Source: Phocaeicola sp. (GTDB lineage Bacteria; Bacteroidota; Bacteroidia; Bacteroidales; Bacteroidaceae). From it: 27,093 nucleotides of DNA. Shown here in pieces: positions 8,151 through 16,286 of the stretch (position 1 is its first letter; the number at the start of each line of letters is the position of its first letter). The translations under genes were made by a program, and so were the position numbers. The notes below the pieces were generated by a model, which was given only the letters and a program-made list of their open reading frames with translations, ran no database searches and was not told the origin of the DNA. Location of the stretch: assembly GCA_020026175.1 (NCBI GenBank), contig JAHHQV010000039.1, positions 1 to 27,093 on the forward strand, written 5' to 3'.

Positions 8151-9818
8151 ATGACAAAACGGCTTTTAATCCCAGACTACATATTTGAGTCGAGTTGGGA
8201 GGTGTGTAATAAAGTTGGAGGAATTTACACTGTTTTATCTACAAGAGCCAAAACATTACAAGAAATATTTGTAGATAAGATATTCTTTATAGGTCCAAAT
8301 GTATGGGGCGAAAAAGAAAACCCTTTGTTTCTAGAAGATAAACAATTGTTGTCAGAATGGAAAACACATGCGTCCAATGTAGAACAATTGGAAGTTCGTG
8401 TGGGAAGATGGAATATTCCTGGAAAACCAATAGCAATTTTAGTAGATTTTACTCAGTATTATGAGCAGAAAAACGATATATATACTCAAGCTTGGATAGA
8501 CTTTCAAGTAGATTCTCTCCATGCTTATGGCGACTATGATGAGGCATCTATGTTCTCTTATGCTGCGGGAAAAGTAGTGGAGAGCTTCTATAGATACTAT
8601 CTGTGTTCTAAGGATAAAGTAGTGTATCAGACACATGAATGGATGACAGGTCTTGGTGCTTTATATATCAGAAAAAAGGTACCCGAAGTAGCTACAATCT
8701 TTACTACTCATGCAACTTCGATAGGACGTTCTATAGCTGGGAACAACAAGCCTTTATATGACTATCTTTTTGCTTATAATGGAGACCAGATGGCGAGGGA
8801 ACTCAATATGGAGTCTAAACATTCTATAGAAAAACAGACGGCACATAATGTTGATTGTTTTACTACAGTCAGTGAAATAACTGATAATGAATGTAAGGAA
8901 CTGTTGGATAAGCCTGCAGATGTGGTTCTGATGAATGGCTTTGAAGATGATTTCGTGCCTAAAGGAGACGATTTTGTAGTCAAACGTAGAAAAGCTCGTC
9001 AACTTATGCTTAATTTGGCCAACAAGTTGTTGGGAGTATCACTTGATGATGACACCTTAATTATAGGTACTAGCGGACGCTATGAATTTAAAAACAAGGG
9101 TATTGATGTATATATAGAATCTCTAAACAGATTGACTAGAGATAAAAACCTTAAAAAGAATGTTCTGGCTTTCATAAGTGTACCTGGATGGATAGGTGAG
9201 GCGAGACAGGATTTGATAGAAAGGCTTAACAGCAAGGAGTCTTTCAACACTCCTTTGGATGTACCTTATATAACTCACTGGTTGCATAATATGAGTCATG
9301 ATCAGGTTCTTGACATGATGAAATATCTTAATATGTCTAACTCGAAAGATTCTAAGGTTAAAGTTATATTCGTTCCTTGTTATCTTGATGGAAATGATGG
9401 TATCGTTAATATGCCTTATTATGATATAGTATTGGGTAACGATTTAAGTGTCTATCCATCTTATTACGAGCCTTGGGGATATACCCCTCTGGAGAGTATA
9501 GCTTTCAGAGTGCCTACTATTACATCTGATTTGGCAGGTTTCGGACTTTGGGTAAATTCTGTTGTTGGTCATAATGGTGAATTGGAAGATGGAGTGAAAG
9601 TGGTACATCGTACTGATTATAACTATTCTGAAGTGGCAGATGTGATTAAGGATACAATCAGTGAATTTTCTACTTTTGAAAAGACGAAGATTGATGAAAT
9701 ATGTGAAAAGGCTGCATTGCTGGCAGAAAAAGCTTTGTGGAAACATTTCATTAAATATTATTATGAGGCATACGAATTCGCTTTGCGTAATGCTTCTGTT
9801 AGAATAGAAAAAAATTAA
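8151..9818 (+). CDS. Glycogen synthase, GT3 family (eukaryote-like)
   Basis: This 555-residue retaining glucosyltransferase extends alpha-1,4-glucan chains from a nucleotide sugar in the cytoplasm. The N-terminus IFESSWEVCNKVGGIYTVL (residues 11-29) closely resembles animal and fungal glycogen synthases, with the KVGG donor-binding motif at 21-24. The C-terminal domain holds the E-x7-E signature, Glu440 and Glu448, in YEPWGYTPLESIAFR. This pattern is GT3, not the GT5 GlgA of E. coli. By family knowledge GT3 enzymes use UDP-glucose, but the donor cannot be read from sequence here. It is shorter than eukaryotic GYS (about 700) because it lacks the phosphorylated tails. It is followed after 31 nt by a phosphorylase gene, so synthesis and breakdown share an operon. 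No glgC or branching enzyme gene is nearby. Confidence 0.9.
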   Translation: MTKRLLIPDYIFESSWEVCNKVGGIYTVLSTRAKTLQEIFVDKIFFIGPNVWGEKENPLFLEDKQLLSEWKTHASNVEQLEVRVGRWNIPGKPIAILVDFTQYYEQKNDIYTQAWIDFQVDSLHAYGDYDEASMFSYAAGKVVESFYRYYLCSKDKVVYQTHEWMTGLGALYIRKKVPEVATIFTTHATSIGRSIAGNNKPLYDYLFAYNGDQMARELNMESKHSIEKQTAHNVDCFTTVSEITDNECKELLDKPADVVLMNGFEDDFVPKGDDFVVKRRKARQLMLNLANKLLGVSLDDDTLIIGTSGRYEFKNKGIDVYIESLNRLTRDKNLKKNVLAFISVPGWIGEARQDLIERLNSKESFNTPLDVPYITHWLHNMSHDQVLDMMKYLNMSNSKDSKVKVIFVPCYLDGNDGIVNMPYYDIVLGNDLSVYPSYYEPWGYTPLESIAFRVPTITSDLAGFGLWVNSVVGHNGELEDGVKVVHRTDYNYSEVADVIKDTISEFSTFEKTKIDEICEKAALLAEKALWKHFIKYYYEAYEFALRNASVRIEKN

Positions 9819-9849
9819 TACAAACTCTTAATAAATTATTAGAGATATT

Positions 9850-12417
9850 ATGATAATCAAAACAAATTGTGCTAATGCACCTGTATGGAAAGAGATTAAT
9901 GTAAAATCTCACATTCCTGAATCATTGAAAATGTTGCAGGATATGGCCAAAAATATCTGGTGGGCTTGGAATTACGAAGTGACAGACTTGTTTAAATCTT
10001 TGGATCCGGAATTGTGGAATGTAGTAGGTCAGAATCCAGTAGCTCTCCTAGAACGTTTAAGCTATGAAAAATTAGAAGCGTTGTCAAATGATGCTAGTGT
10101 TCTTGCAAAAATTAACCAAATATATAAGAAATTTAGTGATTACATGAACGAAACTCCTGATGCATCACGTCCGTCTGTTGCATATTTTTGTATGGAGTAT
10201 GGTTTGACTCATGTATTGAAAATATATTCAGGTGGTCTTGGAGTACTTGCCGGTGATTATCTGAAAGAAGCTTCTGATAGCAATGTCAATATGTGTGCTA
10301 TTGGTTTCTTGTATCGTTATGGCTATTTTTCTCAAAGTTTGTCTATGGACGGACAGCAGATAGCCAATTATGAAGCTCAGAATTTTGGCAGTCTTCCTTT
10401 AGAACGTGTCATGGGTGAAGATGGCAAGCCTCTGGTGCTTGATGTACCTTATCTTGACTATTATGTTCATGCATATGTATGGAAAGTAAATGTAGGGCGC
10501 GTTCCATTGTATTTGCTTGACACAGATAATGAAATGAATAGTGAATATGATCGTCCTATTACATATCAGCTTTATGGTGGAGATTGGGAAAATCGCTTGA
10601 AACAGGAAATCCTTCTTGGTATTGGTGGGGTTTTGTTGCTTAAGAAACTCGGAATAAAGAAAGATATTTATCATTGCAATGAAGGACATGCTGCGTTATG
10701 TAATGTTCAGCGTTTGTGTGATTATGTAGAAAGTGGTATGACTTTTAGCCAGGCAATGGAGGTTGTTCGTGCATCATCGCTTTACACCGTTCATACACCG
10801 GTACCAGCTGGTCATGATTATTTTGATGAAGGTTTGTTTGGCAAGTATATGGGTGGATATCCACAGAAAATGGGTATTTCATGGCAAGACCTGATGGATT
10901 TGGGCCGTATTAATCCTGGAGATAATAACGAACGTTTCTGTATGTCCACATTTGCATGTAACACATGTCAGGAGGTAAACGGTGTAAGCTGGTTACATGG
11001 AAAGGTTTCTCAGGAAATGTTTTCTGGTATTTGGAAAGGATATTTTGCAGAAGAGAATCATGTAGGTTATGTTACTAATGGTGTTCACTTCCCAACATGG
11101 TGTGCTTCAGAATGGCAAGAACTTTATAAAAAGCATTTTGATAAGACTTTCTTTAAAGATCAATCTAATCCTAAAATATGGGAAGCTATATACGAAGTTT
11201 CTGATGAGGAGGTTTGGAATACAAGAATGGCTCTTAAATATAAATTGATAAATTATATCCGTAATCAGTTCCGTGACACTTGGTTGAAGAATCAGGGCGA
11301 TCCTTCAAGAGTAGTTTCTTTGATGGATAAGATTAATCCTAATGCTTTGTTGATTGGTTTTGCACGTCGTTTTGCTACATATAAGCGTGCTCACTTGTTG
11401 TTTACTGATCTTGACCGTCTTGCTAAGATTGTAAATAATCCTAATTATCCTGTTCAGTTCTTGTTTGCAGGTAAAGCACATCCACATGATGGAGCAGGTC
11501 AAGGCTTGATCAAGAAAATTATAGAAATATCCAAACGACCGGAATTTCTTGGAAAGATTATATTCCTTGAGAATTATGATATGAAGTTGGCACGCCGTCT
11601 TGTTTCAGGAGTCGATATATGGATGAATACTCCAACTCGCCCTCTTGAAGCATCAGGAACATCTGGCGAAAAAGCCCTGATGAATGGTGTAGTAAACTTC
11701 TCTGTACTTGATGGATGGTGGCTTGAAGGTTATCGTGAAGGTGCCGGCTGGGCATTGACAGAGAAACGTACTTATCAGAATCAGGAACACCAAGATCAGC
11801 TTGATGCAGCTACAATATATAGTATTCTTGAAACTGAAATCCTTCCTTTGTATTATGCTCGTAATAAGAAAGGATATTCTGAAGGATGGGTTAAGACTAT
11901 AAAGAATTCTATTGCTCAGATAGCTCCTCATTATACAATGAAGCGTCAGCTTGATGACTACTACTCTAAGTTCTATAACAAAGAAGCTCAGCATTTCCAT
12001 CTTCTTTCGGCAAATGACAATGCTAAGGCTAAAGAAATTGCTGCTTGGAAGGAAGAGGTGGTTTCTAAGTGGGATTCTATTCAGGTAGTGAATTTCGACA
12101 GATGTGCAGAACTTCATGCAGGTAATGTAGAAAGCGGAAAAGACTATACTATTACATGTGTTGTTGACGAAAAGGGGCTTAAAGATGCTATTGGAATAGA
12201 CCAAGTTATTACTTATATCAATGCTGAAGGCAAGGAATGTATTTATTCGGTTACTCCAATGGAAGTTGTTAAAATTGAAGGTGACTTGCATACTTTCCAA
12301 TTGATTAATAGTATGTCCAATGCTGGAAGCTTTAAAGTAGCATACCGTATGTATCCAAAGCATAAGGATTTGGCACATCGTCAGGATTTCTGTTATGTAC
12401 GTTGGTTCAATGACTAA
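9850..12417 (+). CDS. glgP: Alpha-glucan (glycogen/maltodextrin) phosphorylase, GT35
   Basis: This 855-residue enzyme releases glucose-1-phosphate from alpha-1,4-glucans. The N-terminal region (about 10-120, with AKNIWWAWNYEVTDLFKSLD) is the DUF3417 module of the short-type glucan phosphorylases. The catalytic core begins near PSVAYFCMEYGLTHVLKIYS, with the glycine-rich GGLGVLAGDYLKEASD after it. The pyridoxal-phosphate site is EASGTSGEKALMNG, with Lys608 as the probable Schiff-base lysine. Beyond about residue 735 there is a C-terminal extension of roughly 120 residues with a beta-rich look and no function I recognise. It follows the synthase by 31 nt, shares its promoter, and is closed by a terminator at 12448-12488. 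Whether glycogen or maltodextrin is preferred cannot be told. Confidence 0.92.
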   Translation: MIIKTNCANAPVWKEINVKSHIPESLKMLQDMAKNIWWAWNYEVTDLFKSLDPELWNVVGQNPVALLERLSYEKLEALSNDASVLAKINQIYKKFSDYMNETPDASRPSVAYFCMEYGLTHVLKIYSGGLGVLAGDYLKEASDSNVNMCAIGFLYRYGYFSQSLSMDGQQIANYEAQNFGSLPLERVMGEDGKPLVLDVPYLDYYVHAYVWKVNVGRVPLYLLDTDNEMNSEYDRPITYQLYGGDWENRLKQEILLGIGGVLLLKKLGIKKDIYHCNEGHAALCNVQRLCDYVESGMTFSQAMEVVRASSLYTVHTPVPAGHDYFDEGLFGKYMGGYPQKMGISWQDLMDLGRINPGDNNERFCMSTFACNTCQEVNGVSWLHGKVSQEMFSGIWKGYFAEENHVGYVTNGVHFPTWCASEWQELYKKHFDKTFFKDQSNPKIWEAIYEVSDEEVWNTRMALKYKLINYIRNQFRDTWLKNQGDPSRVVSLMDKINPNALLIGFARRFATYKRAHLLFTDLDRLAKIVNNPNYPVQFLFAGKAHPHDGAGQGLIKKIIEISKRPEFLGKIIFLENYDMKLARRLVSGVDIWMNTPTRPLEASGTSGEKALMNGVVNFSVLDGWWLEGYREGAGWALTEKRTYQNQEHQDQLDAATIYSILETEILPLYYARNKKGYSEGWVKTIKNSIAQIAPHYTMKRQLDDYYSKFYNKEAQHFHLLSANDNAKAKEIAAWKEEVVSKWDSIQVVNFDRCAELHAGNVESGKDYTITCVVDEKGLKDAIGIDQVITYINAEGKECIYSVTPMEVVKIEGDLHTFQLINSMSNAGSFKVAYRMYPKHKDLAHRQDFCYVRWFND

Positions 12418-12447
12418 TCAAGACGACTTGTAGACTTTGATTATATT

Positions 12448-12488
12448 AATCGGTTTGGGTAGATTTCTTACTCAAGCCGATTTTTTTT
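12448..12488 (+). terminator. Terminator of the glycogen operon
   Basis: A 12-bp stem with two G-U pairs (12448-12459 with 12471-12482) and an 11-nt loop runs into eight Ts (12481-12488), 30 nt after the glgP stop codon. Confidence 0.85.
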
Positions 12489-12609
12489 GTGTAAAAACGC
12501 TAAAAAAAACTGATGTTTTAAGAATTATATGCAGTGACTGTCATATTTTATTATTTTAAAAGTATATAGTTTAATTAAATGTTTAACAGTTAATAGAAAA
12601 AAGTGTAAT

Positions 12610-13347
12610 ATGGGAAAAATATTAAAGAAACAGTCAATCTTATTTATAACATTATTTTCGTTATTGTCTTTCACTAGTTGCAAAGATGACGATGGTTATT
12701 CTGTAGGCGATATAGCCATAGATTGGGTGACGGTGAATGTTGAGTCGAATGGAGTTTATAGTTTTACTGGTGATACATGGGGTACAATGTGGCCAGCTGC
12801 AACGTCTATTGGGGGATATAAACTCATTGATGGTGAAAGAGCATTTCTTTATTTCAATCCGTTGTATGATAATTTCGATGGCTATGATCATGCCATTAAG
12901 CCAGAAGCCATATATCCGATACTTACCAAGAAAGTAGAAGAACTGACAGAAGATAATGAAAAAGATTTTGCAGATCATCCTGCATATATTTCTGACATAT
13001 GGATTTCTGGAGGGTATATGAATATGATGTTTATGCAGAGAGTCCCTAAAGAGCATCCACATAGAGTAAGCCTTGTAAAGAATACAACTTTACAGCAGGA
13101 GGACGATGGATATATTCATCTGGAATACAGATATAATACATACGGAGATACTCTCAGTTCTATGCCCTTTGTAAAAGGAGCCGTAAGTTATAGTCTTTCA
13201 TCATTGGATATTGCAGAATCTAAAGGTATAAAGCTTAGAATCAATTCGGCTTTAAATGGTGAAAGAGTTCTTACATTTGACAAGAAAGATACACCTGCTC
13301 CGGCTTCTGCCATGAAATCGGATATTTCATTGATGAAAGCAGAATAA
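12610..13347 (+). CDS. NigD-like lipoprotein
   Basis: This 245-residue lipoprotein belongs to the NigD-like family (N-terminal OB-like domain about 30-125, C-terminal beta sandwich about 130-228), widespread in Bacteroidetes. The family is named after the nigrescin locus of Prevotella; its molecular function is unknown. The signal peptide has KILKK followed by a hydrophobic core and the lipobox FTSC with Cys24 as the lipidated residue. Cys24 is followed by KDDD, which resembles the lipoprotein export signal that directs Bacteroidetes lipoproteins to the cell surface. GDIAIDWVTVNVESNGVYSF after it is a typical NigD N-terminus. It is preceded by the glycogen operon terminator and followed by its own hairpin at 13447-13495, so it is probably monocistronic. 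I see no clear TTTG/TAnnTTTG promoter upstream. The ATG at 12610 fits the signal peptide. Confidence 0.85.
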   Translation: MGKILKKQSILFITLFSLLSFTSCKDDDGYSVGDIAIDWVTVNVESNGVYSFTGDTWGTMWPAATSIGGYKLIDGERAFLYFNPLYDNFDGYDHAIKPEAIYPILTKKVEELTEDNEKDFADHPAYISDIWISGGYMNMMFMQRVPKEHPHRVSLVKNTTLQQEDDGYIHLEYRYNTYGDTLSSMPFVKGAVSYSLSSLDIAESKGIKLRINSALNGERVLTFDKKDTPAPASAMKSDISLMKAE

Positions 13348-13446
13348 ATGCTCTTTTCCCTTTTTACTGGACTTCATCTTACACGAATGGTTGTCGCTGT
13401 AAGGGATACATGAATTAGCACTTAGTAAAAATAAGTTTTTTTGTTT

Positions 13447-13495
13447 AGAGCTGTTCCATACTTTTTACAAAGTCTGGTTCAGCTCTTTTTGTTTT
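13447..13495 (+). terminator. Probable terminator after the NigD-like gene
   Basis: AGAGCTG (13447-13453) pairs with CAGCTCT (13480-13486). After a TT/TT bulge the stem continues CCA/TGG and ACTTT/AAAGT, and a T-rich stretch follows. It lies about 100 nt after the stop codon. Confidence 0.65.
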
Positions 13496-13552
13496 ATTAT
13501 CGTTAAGTACTGTTTTTTCTTGTTTTATATAATAGTTTCAACATTTGTCATC

Positions 13553-13584
13553 TTTGCTTTATAGATTTATAAACATTAAATTTG
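13553..13584 (+). promoter_or_regulatory. Promoter left in front of the decayed two-component locus
   Basis: TTTG at 13553-13556, a 20-bp spacer and TAAATTTG at 13577-13584 match the Bacteroidetes -33/-7 consensus. Transcription would start near 13590, just before the response-regulator remnant at 13616, and could read on into the PepSY-like gene. Confidence 0.6.
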
Positions 13585-13615
13585 CATATACGATTAATAC
13601 TAGCAATTACGATTT

Positions 13616-14021
13616 ATGAAAATATTGATAGTTGAAGACGACAAGGACTTAAGGGAAATATTGACAGAGTTCTTGGAAAAAGAAAGATACACGGTTTCTA
13701 GAGCTTAAGATTGCAATACGGCATTGATGAAGATTTCTGATTACGATTATGGCTGTATATTGTTCGATATTATGCTTTCTGATTACTTTGGGCTGGATTT
13801 GCTTAAAGTATTTCACGCCATGGCGAAGAAATGTAACGTGATAATACTATCAGCAAAAGCTTCTAAAAGTGTTCTACCGTTTCTATCAAGGAAGCAAGAA
13901 AGAAAAATCTACAGGTCTTGGTCTTGCTTTGTGTGATACTATATGTAAGGTGAACAATCTAAGGATTTCTTATGAATATAAAGAAGGAGTGCATATTTTT
14001 TCGGTGTCGGAAGATAAATAG
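13616..14021 (+). pseudogene. Deletion remnant: response-regulator head fused to histidine-kinase tail
   Basis: Two broken genes of one two-component system lie here. Frame one begins at the ATG at 13616 with MKILIVEDDKDLREILTEFL, the start of an OmpR-type receiver with its acidic pair (Asp9, Asp10). Codon 31 is TAA (13706-13708), after which the same frame goes on with CILFDIMLSD (the phospho-acceptor Asp) and NVIILSAKAS, the usual Ser/Thr switch strand. The receiver match ends near 13865. From 13866 a second frame reads KVFYRFYQGSKKEKSTGLGL and onward to TAG at 14019-14021, which is the end of a histidine-kinase ATPase domain (F box and G2 box TGLGLAL). The rest of the receiver, the DNA-binding domain, and the kinase sensor, HisKA and N box are missing. 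This implies one deletion of well over 1 kb plus a stop mutation. Neither part can work. Confidence 0.88.
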
Positions 14022-14119
14022 ATAATAATGTCAAATTTACAGATTTATTTCAGTTTTTATATTCATCTTTGCATCATAAAAGCAGATTATTGATTATTAA
14101 TTAGAAAAACATTGGAATT

Positions 14120-14560
14120 ATGAAAAGAAGATTTATTTTAATTGTATGTGTATGCACATTTTTGTTTACATGCGTTTTTGCAGATAATGACAAGGCCATT
14201 CAGATAGGACAACTTCCTATAAAGTCGCAGAAGTTTATATCCAAGTATTTTCAAGGACTTAAAGTAGCCATAGTAAAGCAGGAGTCGGATTTATTCAGAA
14301 AGAGTTATAATGTTATTTTTACGAACGGAGACAAGTTAGAGTTTAAGGGTAATGGCGATTGGAGTGAAGTAAAGTCATTGAAAAACGGAGTGCCCGAGGA
14401 AATAATCCCAGTCAGGATAAAAGAATACTTGAAATCTAATTATCCCGAAGATAAGGTGCTGAAGATAGAACGTGACAATAAAGGATATGAAGTGAATCTT
14501 ACCAATACTTGGGAAATTAAGTTTGATTCTAACTTCATGGTTATAGATATGGACAACTGA
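14120..14560 (+). CDS. Secreted PepSY-like domain protein
   Basis: This 146-residue protein has a signal peptide (residues 1-21, KRR then a hydrophobic core, cleavage after VFA), so it should be periplasmic. The mature part has two PepSY-like units, about 26-85 and 86-146, each pairing a helix (IKSQKFISKYFQGLKVAIVK; VRIKEYLKSNYPEDKVLKIE) with a small sheet carrying the 'Y-x-V-x-x-x-N/T-G/T' pattern. The function of this family in Bacteroidetes is not established. Genes of this kind commonly sit beside two-component systems, and the upstream neighbour here is exactly such a system in ruins, 98 nt away, so this gene may be its surviving accessory or target. A near-match -7 box CATCTTTG at 14064-14071 lacks a -33 partner. 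It is followed by the shared terminator at 14604-14649. Confidence 0.8.
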   Translation: MKRRFILIVCVCTFLFTCVFADNDKAIQIGQLPIKSQKFISKYFQGLKVAIVKQESDLFRKSYNVIFTNGDKLEFKGNGDWSEVKSLKNGVPEEIIPVRIKEYLKSNYPEDKVLKIERDNKGYEVNLTNTWEIKFDSNFMVIDMDN

Positions 14561-14603
14561 TGATTGTTACCATATTGGCAGAATAAATTCTTTATTGCCG
14601 ATA

Positions 14604-14649
14604 AAAAAAACAGCCTCAGCTTTTGTAATAAAGTTGAGGCTGTTTTTTT
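14604..14649. terminator. Bidirectional terminator between the PepSY-like gene and guaA
   Basis: Arms 14604-14622 and 14631-14649 pair over 19 bp with one G-U. The outer part is A7 on one side and T7 on the other, so the hairpin ends in a U-run on either strand. It serves both converging genes. Confidence 0.85.
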
Positions 14650-14683
14650 AATACCTTTTTAAAAGGCTATGATAGAATTTCAA

Positions 14684-16207
14684 TTATTCCCATTCTATTG
14701 TTGCAGGTGGTTTTGAAGAGATGTCATAACAAACGCGGTTTACACCTTTCACTTTGTTGATGATGTCGTTCGAAACCTTAGCCATAAATTCGTATGGCAG
14801 ATGAGCCCAGTCGGCAGTCATGGCATCAGTACTTGTTACGGCACGAAGAGCCACGGCACGTTCGTAGGTACGTTCATCGCCCATAACACCTACACTCTGT
14901 ACAGGCAACAATATCACACCTGCCTGCCAAACCTGGTCGTACAATCCCCAGTCACGCAAGCCTTGGATGAATATATCGTCAGCATCCTGAAGGATACGTA
15001 CTTTTTCGCGTGTAATGTCGCCAAGAATACGCACGGCAAGTCCTGGGCCAGGGAAAGGATGACGAGTTATCAGATGTTCAGGCATTCCAAGTTCTCTACC
15101 CACACGGCGTACTTCGTCCTTGAACAACAGACGCAATGGTTCGCAAAGTTTCAAGTTCATCTTTTCAGGAAGTCCGCCTACGTTGTGGTGGCTCTTTATT
15201 ACAGTTCCTGTGATAGAAAGTGACTCGATACAGTCTGGATAGATAGTACCCTGTGCAAGCCATTTTACATCCTTAATCTTGTGTGCTTCTTCATCAAATA
15301 CGTCGATGAAGCCTTTACCTATAATTTTACGTTTACGCTCAGGTTCTGTTACACCTTCCAGTTCGCCGAAGAATTTTTCACTTGCATCAACTCCTACAAC
15401 GTTAAGGCCAAGACATTCATAGTCGTGAAGTACGTTGTTGAATTCGTTTTTGCGCAACATTCCGTGGTCAACGAAGATACAAGTAAGGTTTTTGCCTATA
15501 GCTTTGTTCAGAAGAACGGCAGCTACAGATGAGTCAACTCCTCCGCTCAAACCCAGAACCACCTTGTCGTCTCCAAGTTGTGCTTTAAGTTCGGCTACTG
15601 TAGTTTCTATGAATGAAGCAGCACTCCAGTCTTGTTTTCCTCCGCATATATCAACTACGAAATTTTTCAGCAACAAAGTTCCGTCTTCTGAGTGGAATAC
15701 TTCAGGATGGAACTGTACACCCCATAGCTTTTCGTTTTTAGCCTGATAAGCGGCAACAGCCACTTTGTCTGTAGAAGCTATGATTTCGAAGTTTTCAGGT
15801 ATTGCTGTGATTGTGTCTCCATGACTCATCCATACCTGAGAGTTCTCGCGTATGCCTCTAAACAATGGGTTGTTGTGGTCGAATTTTGCAAGATGAGCAC
15901 GTCCGTACTCACGAGTATTTGCTGGTTCTACCTTACCACCATTAGTGTATGACATAAACTGTGCTCCGTAGCATATACCAAGAATAGGGTATTTGCCACG
16001 AATGTCAGTCAAGTCTACCTTGAAAGCCTTTTCGTCATAAACCGAGAAAGGACTTCCCGAAAGGATAACACCGATAACAGACGGATCATTGTGAGGGAAC
16101 TTGTTGTAGGGAACAATCTCGCAATACATGTTCAGTTCGCGGACACGACGACCTATAAGCTGTGTGGTCTGTGAACCAAAATCGAGAATAATAATCTTTT
16201 CCTGCAT
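14684..16207 (-). CDS. guaA: GMP synthase (glutamine-hydrolysing)
   Basis: This 507-residue enzyme converts XMP to GMP with ATP and glutamine, the last step of guanine nucleotide synthesis. The N-terminal class I glutamine amidotransferase domain (1-190) starts ILDFGSQTTQLIGRRVREL and has the nucleophile Cys79 in LGICYGAQ, with His167 and Glu169 in QFHPEV completing the triad. The ATP-pyrophosphatase domain carries the P-loop GLSGGVDSS (219-227), and the C-terminal dimerisation domain ends PPATIEWE as is usual. Length is normal and all key residues are present. It lies 79 nt downstream of nudC on the same strand and has its own candidate -7 box in that gap, so it may be expressed separately. 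It converges on the PepSY-like gene. Confidence 0.96.
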   Translation of the reverse strand: MQEKIIILDFGSQTTQLIGRRVRELNMYCEIVPYNKFPHNDPSVIGVILSGSPFSVYDEKAFKVDLTDIRGKYPILGICYGAQFMSYTNGGKVEPANTREYGRAHLAKFDHNNPLFRGIRENSQVWMSHGDTITAIPENFEIIASTDKVAVAAYQAKNEKLWGVQFHPEVFHSEDGTLLLKNFVVDICGGKQDWSAASFIETTVAELKAQLGDDKVVLGLSGGVDSSVAAVLLNKAIGKNLTCIFVDHGMLRKNEFNNVLHDYECLGLNVVGVDASEKFFGELEGVTEPERKRKIIGKGFIDVFDEEAHKIKDVKWLAQGTIYPDCIESLSITGTVIKSHHNVGGLPEKMNLKLCEPLRLLFKDEVRRVGRELGMPEHLITRHPFPGPGLAVRILGDITREKVRILQDADDIFIQGLRDWGLYDQVWQAGVILLPVQSVGVMGDERTYERAVALRAVTSTDAMTADWAHLPYEFMAKVSNDIINKVKGVNRVCYDISSKPPATIEWE

Positions 16208-16238
16208 ATAAGTTTATTGGTTAAAATAATAACTGATG

Positions 16239-16246
16239 CAAAGTTA
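16239..16246 (-). promoter_or_regulatory. Candidate -7 box for guaA
   Basis: Read on the minus strand this is TAACTTTG, a match to TAnnTTTG, 31 nt before the guaA ATG. I see no good TTTG element 19-21 bp further upstream, so confidence is low. Confidence 0.35.
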
Positions 16247-16286
16247 ATAAAAAGTAAGGAATTAATTCGGATAAACTGCGATAAAA

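Noticed and set aside
11653..12378. Antisense open frame of 241 codons inside glgP
   Set aside because: It lies wholly within a well-supported enzyme gene, its translation is low-complexity and rich in Ile/Ser/Phe, and it matches no family I know.
13724..13936. Reading the receiver fragment as a small intact gene starting after the stop codon
   Set aside because: It lacks the first strand and acidic pair of the receiver and ends by running out of frame through kinase-derived DNA, so it is a pseudogene fragment.
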